Source: Actinomycetota bacterium
GTDB taxonomy: Bacteria; Actinomycetota; Acidimicrobiia; Acidimicrobiales; AC-14
NCBI GenBank assembly: GCA_020200615.1
Contig: JAIVIH010000294.1
Location: 1 to 5,342, forward strand
Direction of reading: 5' to 3'
Length of the DNA stretch: 5,342 nt
Within the stretch, counting starts at the first letter, position 1; every line of letters starts with the position of its first letter. The notes beneath the pieces were generated by a model that was given only the letters and a program-made list of their open reading frames with translations, was not told the origin of the DNA and ran no database searches. Position numbers and translations under genes: made by a program. Below, piece by piece: positions 1-5,342 of this stretch.

Positions 1-203
1 TCCTCGTCCTCATCAACGGCATCGACACGGTGCAGTTCCACCTCCCGGCCCGGAAGTGGGCCAAGACCTACGAGCTGGTCCTGGACACCTCGTTCGGCTA
101 CGCGGCGCCGGACCTGGCCGGCTTCGAGGGGGTCGTCCTCAAGGCCGGTGAGGAGCTGGTCCTCGAACCCCGCTCGGTTGTCGTGCTGCGCAGGACGGAG
201 TGA
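1..203 (+). CDS. glgX: Glycogen debranching enzyme GlgX-like (GH13), C-terminal fragment
   Basis: This is the last 66 codons of a gene that begins upstream of the window; the first complete codon is at base 3 and the TGA stop is at 201-203. The visible part reads LVLINGIDTVQFHLP, then KTYELVLDTS, and ends LEPRSVVVLRR. It is a small beta-sandwich-like segment with the 'W..ELVLDT' and 'PRSVVVLRR' pattern that closes GlgX/TreX-type glycogen debranching enzymes and isoamylases of glycoside hydrolase family 13. Such enzymes hydrolyse alpha-1,6 branches of phosphorylase-trimmed glycogen in the cytoplasm. The catalytic barrel lies outside the window, so activity cannot be judged here. Related GH13 enzymes (malto-oligosyltrehalose trehalohydrolase, other isoamylases) have similar C-terminal domains, so the exact subfamily is uncertain. 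The stop overlaps the next gene's GTG start in a GTGA arrangement, so the two are probably co-transcribed. Confidence 0.72.
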   Translation, partial: LVLINGIDTVQFHLPARKWAKTYELVLDTSFGYAAPDLAGFEGVVLKAGEELVLEPRSVVVLRRTE

Positions 204-1411
204 GGGCTCGCCTCGGGCCGGAGGTGTTCGACCTGCCCGTCTCCGAGATCCGCATCGGCTACCGCTCGGCCGTTTACTTCTCTCGGGCCAAGCGCATCCT
301 CGAGGCCGAGCGTCCGGGCACGGTGGCCACGATCCAGGTGTTCCAGAAGGGTCGGTCCCTCCTCTGCGGAATCGACGAGGCCCTGGCCATCCTGAGGGTG
401 GGGGCCGGCTCGTGGTCCGACCCCGACGAGGCCACCCGCGTGTTCGAGGCCTACCTGGCGGCGAGGCTGGACGCCCGGGCCCTTCGCCTGCACGACACCG
501 ACTCGGCCCTGCGGGCCCGCCTGCGGCAGCTGGACCTGGAAGCCGGGCTGGAAGAGCTCTGGGTACCCGCCTTCGAAGGCCTCGACGTGGCCGCCCTGCG
601 GGACGGGGACCGGATCGAGCCGTGGGAGACGGTCCTGGAGATCACCGGGTCGCTCCACCTGTTCGCCCACCTGGAGTCGGTCTACCTCGGCGTCCTGGCC
701 CGGCGAACCAAGGTGGCGTCGAACGTGGCCGACGTGGTGGCCGCCGCCGGAGGGAAGCCCCTGCTCTTCTTCGCCGACCGCTTCGACCACTTCGCCACCC
801 AGGGGGGTGACGGCTACGCCGCCCACATCGCCGGCGCCCGCGGGGTGTGCACCGACGCCATGGCCGCCTGGTGGGGCGACCACGGCCTGGGCACCATGCC
901 CCACGGCCTCATCGCCGCCTTCGGGGGGGACACGGTCGCCGCCGTCCAGGCCTTCGATCGCCACGTCGAAGGCGTCGACCTGGTGGCCCTCACCGACTTC
1001 AACAACGACAACGTGGGCGACTCCCTGGCCTGCGCCCGGGCCTTCGGCGACCGGCTGTGGGGGGTTCGCCTGGACACGTCGGGCACCATGGTCGACCGTT
1101 CGATCACGCCCGACCGGATGGGCGACTTCGTCCCCACGGGGGTGAACGTCCCGCTGGTGCGGTTGGTCCGCGACGCCCTGGACGCCGAAGGTTTCGAGCA
1201 CGTGCGCATCGTCGTGTCGGGCGGGTTCGACGCCGCCCGCATCGCCGAGTTCGAGGACGCGGGCGCTCCGGTCGACGCCTACGCCGTCGGCTCGGCCCTC
1301 CTCCGCGGCAGCCGGGACTTCACGGCCGACGTGGTCGCCGTCGACGGGCGGCCATTGGCCAAGGCCGGCCGCCGGATCCGTCCCAACCCCCGGCTGGAGC
1401 CCGTGGGCTGA
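200..1411 (+). CDS. pncB: Nicotinate phosphoribosyltransferase
   Basis: This 403-residue cytoplasmic enzyme should condense nicotinate with PRPP, coupled to ATP hydrolysis, to give nicotinate mononucleotide, the entry step of Preiss-Handler NAD salvage. The length fits the short NAPRTase class typified by the Thermoplasma enzyme. Landmarks are the N-terminal IRIGYRSAVYF segment (about 17-27), VYLGVLARRTKVASN (161-175), DRFDHFATQGG (193-203), the class signature GTMPH (231-235), TDFNND (265-270), the phosphate-binding VVSGGFD (338-344) and YAVGSALLRG (361-370). His235 in GTMPH aligns with the histidine phosphorylated in this family. The GTG start at 200 overlaps the upstream stop, and AGGA at 192-195 lies four bases before it; a GTG at codon 9 is a less likely alternative. 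No frameshift is seen. A related quinolinate-type enzyme is disfavoured by GTMPH and the length. No nicotinamidase gene is visible nearby. Confidence 0.9.
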   Translation: MRARLGPEVFDLPVSEIRIGYRSAVYFSRAKRILEAERPGTVATIQVFQKGRSLLCGIDEALAILRVGAGSWSDPDEATRVFEAYLAARLDARALRLHDTDSALRARLRQLDLEAGLEELWVPAFEGLDVAALRDGDRIEPWETVLEITGSLHLFAHLESVYLGVLARRTKVASNVADVVAAAGGKPLLFFADRFDHFATQGGDGYAAHIAGARGVCTDAMAAWWGDHGLGTMPHGLIAAFGGDTVAAVQAFDRHVEGVDLVALTDFNNDNVGDSLACARAFGDRLWGVRLDTSGTMVDRSITPDRMGDFVPTGVNVPLVRLVRDALDAEGFEHVRIVVSGGFDAARIAEFEDAGAPVDAYAVGSALLRGSRDFTADVVAVDGRPLAKAGRRIRPNPRLEPVG

Positions 1412-1417
1412 GCGCCC

Positions 1418-1894
1418 TCACCGCCGGGCCAGCTCGATCGCGGTGCGGGCGGCGGCGAAGGGGTCGTCGACCCGAACGATCGCCTCGACCGGCTCTCCGG
1501 CCCGGGCCAGCTCCCACGTGCCCACGCCCACCACGGGCTTGCCCATGCGCAGGGCCAGGGCAATCTCGGACAGGGTCCCGAACTCGCCCCCCACCGCCAC
1601 CAGGGCGTCGCTGGCCCGGACGACGAGGAGGTTGCGGCCCTCGCCCAGACCCGTGGGCAGGGCGACGTCCACCCAAGGGTTGGCCGCGTCCCGACGCTCA
1701 CCGGGCAGGATGCCCACGGTCTGACCGCCCTCGGCCTTCGCCCCCCGGCAGGCGGCCTCCATCACGCCGCCGAGCCCACCGCAGACGAGCACCGCCCCGC
1801 ACCGGGCCAGCTCCCGCCCGACTCCTTCGGCGGCCAGGCACACGTCCGCCTCAGCCGTCGAGCCGCCCACCACGGCGATGTATGTCGCGTTCAC
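1418..1894 (-). CDS. TIGR00725/LOG-like Rossmann-fold protein
   Basis: A 158-residue protein of the SLOG superfamily, which includes LOG cytokinin-type phosphoribohydrolases and molybdenum-cofactor carrier proteins. Visible elements are an N-terminal beta strand and glycine turn (YIAVVGGS, 5-12), VLVCGGLGGVMEAACRGA (about 35-52), TVGILPG (59-65), GEGRNLLVVRASDALVAVGG (84-103) and FGTLSEIALALRMGKPVVG (105-123). GGEFGTLSE (102-110) occupies the place of the PGGxGTxxE motif of LOG enzymes, and Arg87 the place of their conserved arginine, so nucleotide-phosphate binding is likely. Hydrolysis of nucleoside monophosphates is possible but unproven, and members close to TIGR00725 are largely uncharacterised. 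The GTG start is forced: an in-frame TGA lies two codons upstream at 1898-1900, and GGGAGG precedes the start by nine bases. It ends six bases from the convergent pncB stop. Confidence 0.82.
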   Translation of the reverse strand: MNATYIAVVGGSTAEADVCLAAEGVGRELARCGAVLVCGGLGGVMEAACRGAKAEGGQTVGILPGERRDAANPWVDVALPTGLGEGRNLLVVRASDALVAVGGEFGTLSEIALALRMGKPVVGVGTWELARAGEPVEAIVRVDDPFAAARTAIELARR

Positions 1895-1903
1895 GAGTCA
1901 CAT

Positions 1904-1909
1904 CCTCCC
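1904..1909 (-). promoter_or_regulatory. Shine-Dalgarno site of the LOG-like gene
   Basis: On the minus strand this reads GGGAGG, nine bases upstream of the GTG start at 1894. It supports the GTG because no other in-frame start exists between it and the upstream stop. Five of its bases form one arm of an inverted repeat whose other arm is the Shine-Dalgarno of the divergent gene. Confidence 0.6.
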
Positions 1910-1916
1910 GTATGCT

Positions 1917-1921
1917 GGGAG
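1917..1921 (+). promoter_or_regulatory. Shine-Dalgarno site of the beta-propeller gene
   Basis: GGGAG on the plus strand ends six bases before the ATG at 1928, a good spacing. It is the exact complement of CTCCC at 1905-1909, so the two divergent genes' ribosome-binding sites are mirror images around GTATGCT (1910-1916). Confidence 0.6.
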
Positions 1922-1927
1922 AGTTCT

Positions 1928-3223
1928 ATGAGGCGGATCATCGGCGTCTGGGTGGTCGCGGCCGGCCTGGTTGCGTCGGCTTGCGGAGCCACGGAACTCG
2001 GTGGCCAGGACGTCGCCACCGACTCGGGGTCCGGCCCGGCGCGACCCTCGGTTCTCTCCTCCGGTCCCTATGCCGGCGCCCTGGGCTCTCAGACGCCGCT
2101 CCCACGGCGCAGGCTCGGGGGTCTCGGGGGTTTCGGGGGCGTCGAGCCTTCCGTGCGCAGGGTGGGGCCCGTCCTCCAGCCCAGCCCGCCACTTCCCGCC
2201 CCTTCCGGCCCGGCCATGCCCGGCGACGAGCCGTCGGCCCAGCCCAACGTCTTCCAAGCCACCCTCCTGCCCACCCTCAGCCCCGCCGTGGCCGACGTGC
2301 CGACCCGGGTGTACGTCCCCAACAGCGACGCCCACACGGTGAGCGTCATCGATCCGGCCACGCTCGAGGTCATCGACCGCTTCCCTGTGGGACGGGTGCC
2401 CCATCACGTCACCCCTTCGTGGGACCTCACCAAGCTGTACGTGAACAACACGTCGGGCAACAGCTTCAGCGTCATCGACCCCCGGAGCGGCCGGGTCACG
2501 GAAACCCTGCCCGTGGTGGACCCCTACAACCTCTACTTCACGCCCGACGGGACGAAGGCCATCGTCGTGGCCGAGCGGCTCCAGCGGCTGGACTACCGCA
2601 ACCCGCAGACGTGGGAGCTGATCAAGAGCGTCTCCGTGCCGTGGGCCGGAGTCGACCACCTGGACTTCTCGGCCGACGGCCGGTACCTGCTGGCCAGCTG
2701 CGAGTTCACCGGCCAGGTGGTGAAGGTCGACAACGAGACCATGGAGGTCGTGGGTCGGGCCAACGTGGGCAGCCTGCCCATCGACGTCAAGGTGGCCCCC
2801 GACGGCAGCGTGTTCTTCGTGGCCAACCAGGGCCGTCACGGGGTGTCGGTGATCGACCCCGAGAGGATGAGCGAGATCGCCTTCCTCCCCACGGGTACGG
2901 GCGCCCACGGCCTCAACTACAGCCGGGACACCACCCGCCTGTTCGTGAGCAACCGCCTCGCCGGGAGCGTGTCGGTGATAGACGTGGCCAGCCGCGAGGT
3001 GGTCGCCACCTGGAAGGTGGGCGGCAGCCCGGACATGCTCCAAGTGACCCCCGACGGGACCCAGCTGTGGGCATCCAACCGCTACCACGGGAGCGTGTCC
3101 GTCATCGACACTTCCGACGGCCACGTCATCAAGACCATCCCCACCGGCGCCGGCGCCCACGGCGTGTCCTTCTTCCCCCAACCCGGCCGTTTCAACGTCG
3201 GCCACAACGGCGTCTACCGCTAG
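1928..3223 (+). CDS. YVTN-family seven-bladed beta-propeller lipoprotein
   Basis: A 431-residue predicted exported lipoprotein. A short basic start (MRR) leads into a hydrophobic stretch and a lipobox-like LVASAC ending at Cys19, which would be lipidated after signal peptidase II cleavage. Position -3 is Ala rather than the preferred Leu, so the lipobox is slightly weak. Residues 20-125 are a Pro/Gly/Ser-rich, probably disordered tether. Residues 126-419 hold seven YncE/YVTN-type repeats of 41-43 residues with the pattern V-x-N...VSVID...V...P.G...PDG: 126-167, 168-208, 209-251, 252-293, 294-335, 336-377 and 378-419. Blade 3 is the most divergent, with LDYRNPQT replacing the SVID strand. Family members act as extracytoplasmic binding scaffolds, and no enzymatic residues are evident, so ligand and role are unknown. 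It ends with tandem TAG TAG. The start is supported by GGGAG six bases upstream. Confidence 0.87.
   Translation: MRRIIGVWVVAAGLVASACGATELGGQDVATDSGSGPARPSVLSSGPYAGALGSQTPLPRRRLGGLGGFGGVEPSVRRVGPVLQPSPPLPAPSGPAMPGDEPSAQPNVFQATLLPTLSPAVADVPTRVYVPNSDAHTVSVIDPATLEVIDRFPVGRVPHHVTPSWDLTKLYVNNTSGNSFSVIDPRSGRVTETLPVVDPYNLYFTPDGTKAIVVAERLQRLDYRNPQTWELIKSVSVPWAGVDHLDFSADGRYLLASCEFTGQVVKVDNETMEVVGRANVGSLPIDVKVAPDGSVFFVANQGRHGVSVIDPERMSEIAFLPTGTGAHGLNYSRDTTRLFVSNRLAGSVSVIDVASREVVATWKVGGSPDMLQVTPDGTQLWASNRYHGSVSVIDTSDGHVIKTIPTGAGAHGVSFFPQPGRFNVGHNGVYR
2115..2141 (+). repeat. Three imperfect 9-bp tandem units in the linker region
   Basis: TCGGGGGTC, TCGGGGGTT and TCGGGGGCG follow one another and encode LGG LGG FGG (residues 63-71) in the tether between the lipidated cysteine and the propeller. 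Each unit is a whole number of codons, so copy-number change would keep the frame. It is only three copies and may be simple low-complexity coding sequence. Confidence 0.45.
2303..3184 (+). repeat. Seven protein-level YVTN propeller repeats
   Basis: These are seven consecutive units of about 126 bases within the lipoprotein gene, each ending near a PDG-type turn. At DNA level the best-conserved core is a sequence like GTGTCGGTGATCGAC encoding VSVID (near 2338, 2467, 2842, 2968 and 3094); blades 3 and 4 have drifted. Spacing is very even (42, 41, 43, 42, 42, 42 and 42 residues), which argues for a closed seven-bladed propeller and against a missing or duplicated blade. Confidence 0.75.
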
Positions 3224-3258
3224 TAGGCCGGGGGCAGGTCAGCGGCCGCCGCACCCAG
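3224..3258. other. 35-base convergent intergenic gap without a recognisable terminator
   Basis: This lies between the stop of the propeller gene and the stop of the NlpC/P60 gene. It contains a NotI-type palindrome GCGGCCGC (3242-3249) but no stem followed by a T-run on either strand. A short GGGGC/GCCCC stem (3265-3279) is inside the end of the NlpC/P60 coding region. Termination here may be Rho-dependent or by overlapping antisense transcription; I cannot tell. Confidence 0.4.
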
Positions 3259-4419
3259 CTAGCCGGGGCGACCGGCCCCTACCAGGTCGCCGGCCCGCCA
3301 GCCCCGGTACCGAACAGGAACTCCCGTCTGAGAGGCCTCGATCATCTGGCCGCCCCCGACGTAGATCGCGTTGTGGTGGATGCTCTCCACTCCGTCGTTA
3401 CCGAAGAACAGCAGGTCGCCGGGCTGGACCTCGTCGATGGGAACCCGGGTCGTCTCGAACCACTGGGTGTAGGCCGAGTGCGACAGGTGCACGCCGGCCG
3501 CGGCCCAGGCCCAGGCGGTGAGGCCCGAGCAGTCGAACGAGTCAGGGCCGGACCCGCCGTAGACGTAGGGCTTGCCTATCTGCCTCTCGGCCTCGGCCAC
3601 GGCCGCGGCGGCGCCCGACGAAGGAGGCGGCGCGGCCGTTACCGGGCCCAAAGTCGCCGTCTGCACACCGGGAGACTCGGCCAGCGGCTCCGACGCCCGG
3701 GGAGACCCGGCGCCCGAGGGCCCGGGCGCGAGTGCGGCGGCCTGCTCCGAGGGCGGAGCGGGCGCCGGCTCGCGGGCCGCTTGCTCGCGCGCCCGGCGGT
3801 CGGCCTCCTCGGCCACCAGCCCCGCCAGCTCGCCCTGGACCCGTCCGAGGATGGCGCGCTGGTCCTCCTCGGCGGCCACGGCCGCCCGCCGGAGAGCGGC
3901 CGCCTCGGTGTTGGCCTCCTTGGCGTCCTTCTCCTCGTCGGTGAGCTTGACCCGGATCTCAGTGAGGTCCTCGCGGGCCGAGCGCAGCTCGCCGAGTACG
4001 GCCCGCTGGTCGCCTGCCGCCACCTGCAGGTACTGGCGGCGGACGAGCATCTGGGTGTGGTCCTGGCTGCGGGCCAGGCTGCTGATGGTGGCGTTGCTAC
4101 CCCCGTGCATGTAGGCGACGACGGCGACCTTGGTGAGGCGGCTCCTCACCTGCTTGAACCGCTCGTTCGACCGCTTGAGGTCGAGTTCCGTCTTCTCGAG
4201 GTTGCTCTGGAGCTCGGCCAACCGGATCTGGGCCCGGTTGTAGCGCTCGGCGGCGATGCTGACCTTCTCGCCCTGCGCGTCGAGCTGGTTCTGGATGCGG
4301 GCCGCTTCCGCCTTCTTGTCGTCGACAGGGTCGCCCCCCGCCCACGTCGGGGCGGCAAGGGGCGTGAGAAGCGCGATCCCGACGAGTACGCCGAGCCGCC
4401 GTCGGTGCCGTGGGGTCAT
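3259..4419 (-). CDS. Secreted coiled-coil NlpC/P60 peptidoglycan endopeptidase (RipC/RipA-like)
   Basis: A 386-residue exported cell-wall hydrolase predicted to cut peptide stems of peptidoglycan. Residues 1-27 are a signal peptide (basic RHRRR, hydrophobic core, cleavage after TWA). Residues about 31-217 are charged, heptad-rich coiled coil interrupted near 95-140 (VVAYMHGG...QYLQVAAGD), as in RipC, PcsB and CwlO relatives whose coiled coil can respond to FtsEX. A Pro/Ala/Ser linker spans about 218-268. The NlpC/P60 domain follows, with KPYVYGG, catalytic Cys297 in FDCSG, His349 in HHNAIYVGG and Glu361 in MIEAS; the His-to-Glu spacing of 12 matches the RipA Cys-His-Glu triad. I chose ATG at 4419 because GAGG (4426-4429) sits six bases upstream. 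A GTG at 4431 would add four residues including a TTA codon, rare in such genomes, with AAGG only two bases away. Length is close to RipC (about 385). Confidence 0.9.
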   Translation of the reverse strand: MTPRHRRRLGVLVGIALLTPLAAPTWAGGDPVDDKKAEAARIQNQLDAQGEKVSIAAERYNRAQIRLAELQSNLEKTELDLKRSNERFKQVRSRLTKVAVVAYMHGGSNATISSLARSQDHTQMLVRRQYLQVAAGDQRAVLGELRSAREDLTEIRVKLTDEEKDAKEANTEAAALRRAAVAAEEDQRAILGRVQGELAGLVAEEADRRAREQAAREPAPAPPSEQAAALAPGPSGAGSPRASEPLAESPGVQTATLGPVTAAPPPSSGAAAAVAEAERQIGKPYVYGGSGPDSFDCSGLTAWAWAAAGVHLSHSAYTQWFETTRVPIDEVQPGDLLFFGNDGVESIHHNAIYVGGGQMIEASQTGVPVRYRGWRAGDLVGAGRPG

Positions 4420-4425
4420 CGGTAA

Positions 4426-4429
4426 CCTC
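4426..4429 (-). promoter_or_regulatory. Shine-Dalgarno site deciding the NlpC/P60 start
   Basis: Minus-strand GAGG lies six bases before the ATG at 4419. Its position favours that ATG over the in-frame GTG at 4431, which overlaps this motif. Confidence 0.5.
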
Positions 4430-4460
4430 ACTGCCTTCAGGGGTCCTCGGTTTCGGGCGA

Positions 4461-4489
4461 ACCCTAACCTTGGCCACGATGACCTGCAA
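4461..4489 (-). promoter_or_regulatory. Candidate SigA-type promoter of the NlpC/P60 gene
   Basis: On the minus strand TTGCAG (4484-4489) is followed after exactly 17 bases by TAGGGT (4461-4466). These resemble the -35 (TTGACA, four of six matches) and -10 (TAnnnT) elements of housekeeping promoters. Transcription would start near 4454 and give a leader of about 35 bases containing the Shine-Dalgarno. This is a by-eye match in GC-rich DNA and has no experimental support. Confidence 0.45.
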
Positions 4490-4493
4490 GGAC

Positions 4494-4513
4494 GGGGGGC
4501 GGTAGCGTCCCCC
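4494..4513 (+). promoter_or_regulatory. Hairpin directly before the fumC start
   Basis: GGGGGGCG (4494-4501) pairs with CGTCCCCC (4506-4513) over eight positions, seven Watson-Crick and one G-U, around a GTAG loop. The stem ends two bases before the GTG start at 4516. No T-run follows, so it is not an intrinsic terminator. An AAGGA Shine-Dalgarno-like motif (4488-4492) lies on the far side, one base from the stem. It may influence translation initiation, but the role is inferred. Confidence 0.5.
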
Positions 4514-4515
4514 GG

Positions 4516-5342
4516 GTGTCAGACCCCAACCCCGGCGCCACGCGGATCGAGCGGGATTCGCTGGGAGACGTGGCCGTGCCCGCCACCGCCAAGTGGGGAG
4601 CGCAGACCCAGCGGGCGGTGGACAACTTCCCGATCTCGGGCGTGCCCGTCGACGCCGAGATAATCCGCGCCGTCGCCCGGATCAAGGGCGCGGCGGCGGT
4701 GGTGAACGCCGAGCTGGGGGTGGTCGACGCCGGCGTGGCCCGGGCCGTGGCCGAGGCGGCGGCCGAGGTCGCCGGCGGCGGATGGGGTGGAGAGTTCCCC
4801 ATCGATGTCTTCCAGACCGGGTCGGGGACGTCCACCAACATGAACATGAACGAGGTTCTGGCCCACCTCGCCGCCGAGCGCCTGGAACGGCCCGTGCATC
4901 CCAACGACGAGGTCAACGCCTCCCAGTCGTCCAACGACGTCTTCCCCTCGGCCATCCACGTGGCCGCCGTCGAGGCCGTGGTCGGCGACCTCATCCCCGC
5001 CCTTGGCGGGCTGGCGGCAGCCCTAAGAGAAAAGGCCGACGAGTGGCGCGACGTAGTCAAGAGCGGTCGCACCCACCTGATGGACGCCACGCCCGTCACC
5101 CTGGGCCAGGAGTTCGGGGGCTACGCCGCCGCCGTGGAACACGGGATCGAGCGCTTGGAGGCATGTCTGCCCCGGCTCGGAGAGCTGGCCCTCGGCGGGA
5201 CCGCGGTGGGGACGGGTATCAACGCCCCTCCGGAGTTCGCCGACCGGGTGGTGAGCAGGCTGGCCGCCGACCTGGGCTTGCCGTTGAGGGAGGCCAGGAA
5301 CCACTTCGAGGCCCAGGGCGGCCGGGATGCGCTCGTGGAGGC
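4516..5342 (+). CDS. fumC: Fumarate hydratase class II (fumarase C), N-terminal part
   Basis: The first 275 codons of a class II fumarase, cut by the window end; the usual family length is about 460-470. The enzyme interconverts fumarate and L-malate in the TCA cycle as a cytoplasmic, iron-independent homotetramer. It has [13 protein letters not shown] (10-22), [17 protein letters not shown] (26-42), [13 protein letters not shown] (102-114), [21 protein letters not shown] (128-148), [16 protein letters not shown] (184-199) and [10 protein letters not shown] (227-236). His187 in [10 protein letters not shown] corresponds to the E. coli FumC active-site His188; aspartases have Gln there, so aspartase is disfavoured. 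The superfamily GSSxMPxKxNP signature lies beyond the window. GTG at 4516 is the only plausible start: the in-frame stop is at 4480-4482 and the conserved N-terminal motif begins ten codons in. There is no well-spaced Shine-Dalgarno, and a hairpin precedes the start. Confidence 0.93.
   Translation, partial: MSDPNPGATRIERDSLGDVAVPATAKWGAQTQRAVDNFPISGVPVDAEIIRAVARIKGAAAVVNAELGVVDAGVARAVAEAAAEVAGGGWGGEFPIDVFQTGSGTSTNMNMNEVLAHLAAERLERPVHPNDEVNASQSSNDVFPSAIHVAAVEAVVGDLIPALGGLAAALREKADEWRDVVKSGRTHLMDATPVTLGQEFGGYAAAVEHGIERLEACLPRLGELALGGTAVGTGINAPPEFADRVVSRLAADLGLPLREARNHFEAQGGRDALVE

Noticed and set aside
98..1201. A 367-codon minus-strand frame opposite the nicotinate phosphoribosyltransferase gene
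   Set aside because: The plus-strand product has clear family motifs throughout, and the antisense translation shows no recognisable fold or motif.
1405..1417. GGGC/GCCC short inverted repeat across the pncB stop, considered as a bidirectional terminator
   Set aside because: The stem is only four base pairs, there is no T-run on either side, and such short GC repeats are expected by chance in this composition.
1898..3205. A 435-codon minus-strand frame opposite the propeller gene
   Set aside because: It is rich in His, Gly, Val and Asp in a composition typical of the antisense of high-GC genes. The plus-strand frame has a signal peptide, seven regular repeats and a Shine-Dalgarno.
847..4425. 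A stop-free plus-strand frame of 1192 codons running through most of the window
   Set aside because: It crosses four well-supported genes in other frames, its translation is dominated by Arg, Gly and Pro with no domain pattern, and such open frames are a by-product of very high GC with few stop codons.
4449..4463. GGTTT/GAACC and TTCG/CGAA inverted repeats in the nlpC/P60-fumC gap, considered as an operator
   Set aside because: The arms are only four to five bases with one mismatch or wobble, there is no second copy, and they match no operator I can name.
4464..5099. A 211-codon minus-strand frame opposite fumC
   Set aside because: It is rich in Ser, Ala, Arg and Thr without motifs, and the plus strand encodes an unmistakable class II fumarase.
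1..5342. Search for a novel defence, mobile or biosynthetic system
   Set aside because: All six genes belong to known families with housekeeping or envelope roles. No transposase, integrase, toxin-antitoxin pair, reverse transcriptase, CRISPR repeats or biosynthetic core gene was seen.

Overview
The window is very GC-rich with G/C-ending codons. It has GTG starts, short intergenic gaps and an actinobacterial-style coiled-coil plus NlpC/P60 cell-wall hydrolase. Together these suggest a chromosomal segment of a high-GC actinomycete (Actinomycetota). A deep lineage such as Acidimicrobiia is possible, but this is an impression from composition and gene types, not a demonstrated placement. I see no mobile element, RNA gene, CRISPR array or phage signature. 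Coding sequence fills nearly the whole window and no gene-free stretch exceeds about 100 bases.

Layout from left to right: (1) the C-terminal end of a GH13 glycogen-debranching enzyme (GlgX-like, + strand), whose stop overlaps the start of (2) a nicotinate phosphoribosyltransferase (+), the first step of nicotinate salvage to NAD. (3) Convergent to it, with only 6 bases between stops, is a small LOG/TIGR00725-like Rossmann protein (-). (4) Divergent from that, with 33 bases between start codons, is a predicted lipoprotein carrying a proline-rich linker and a regular seven-bladed YVTN beta-propeller (+). (5) Convergent to it, 35 bases between stops, is a secreted coiled-coil NlpC/P60 peptidoglycan endopeptidase resembling mycobacterial RipC/RipA (-). 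(6) Divergent from that, across a roughly 96-base promoter region, is the first 275 codons of class II fumarase FumC (+), cut by the window end.

The genes do not form one pathway. Genes 1 and 2 are probably co-transcribed and translationally coupled. Genes 2 and 3 both belong to families that act on ribose-5-phosphate/nucleotide chemistry, but any functional link is conjecture. Genes 4 and 5 are both exported envelope proteins on opposite strands. FumC is central TCA-cycle metabolism. I found no convincing evidence for a previously undescribed system. The more unusual details are a stable hairpin wedged between a possible Shine-Dalgarno sequence and the fumC GTG start, mirror-image Shine-Dalgarno sequences in the 33-base divergent gap, and a set of histidines at one loop position in alternate blades of the propeller.
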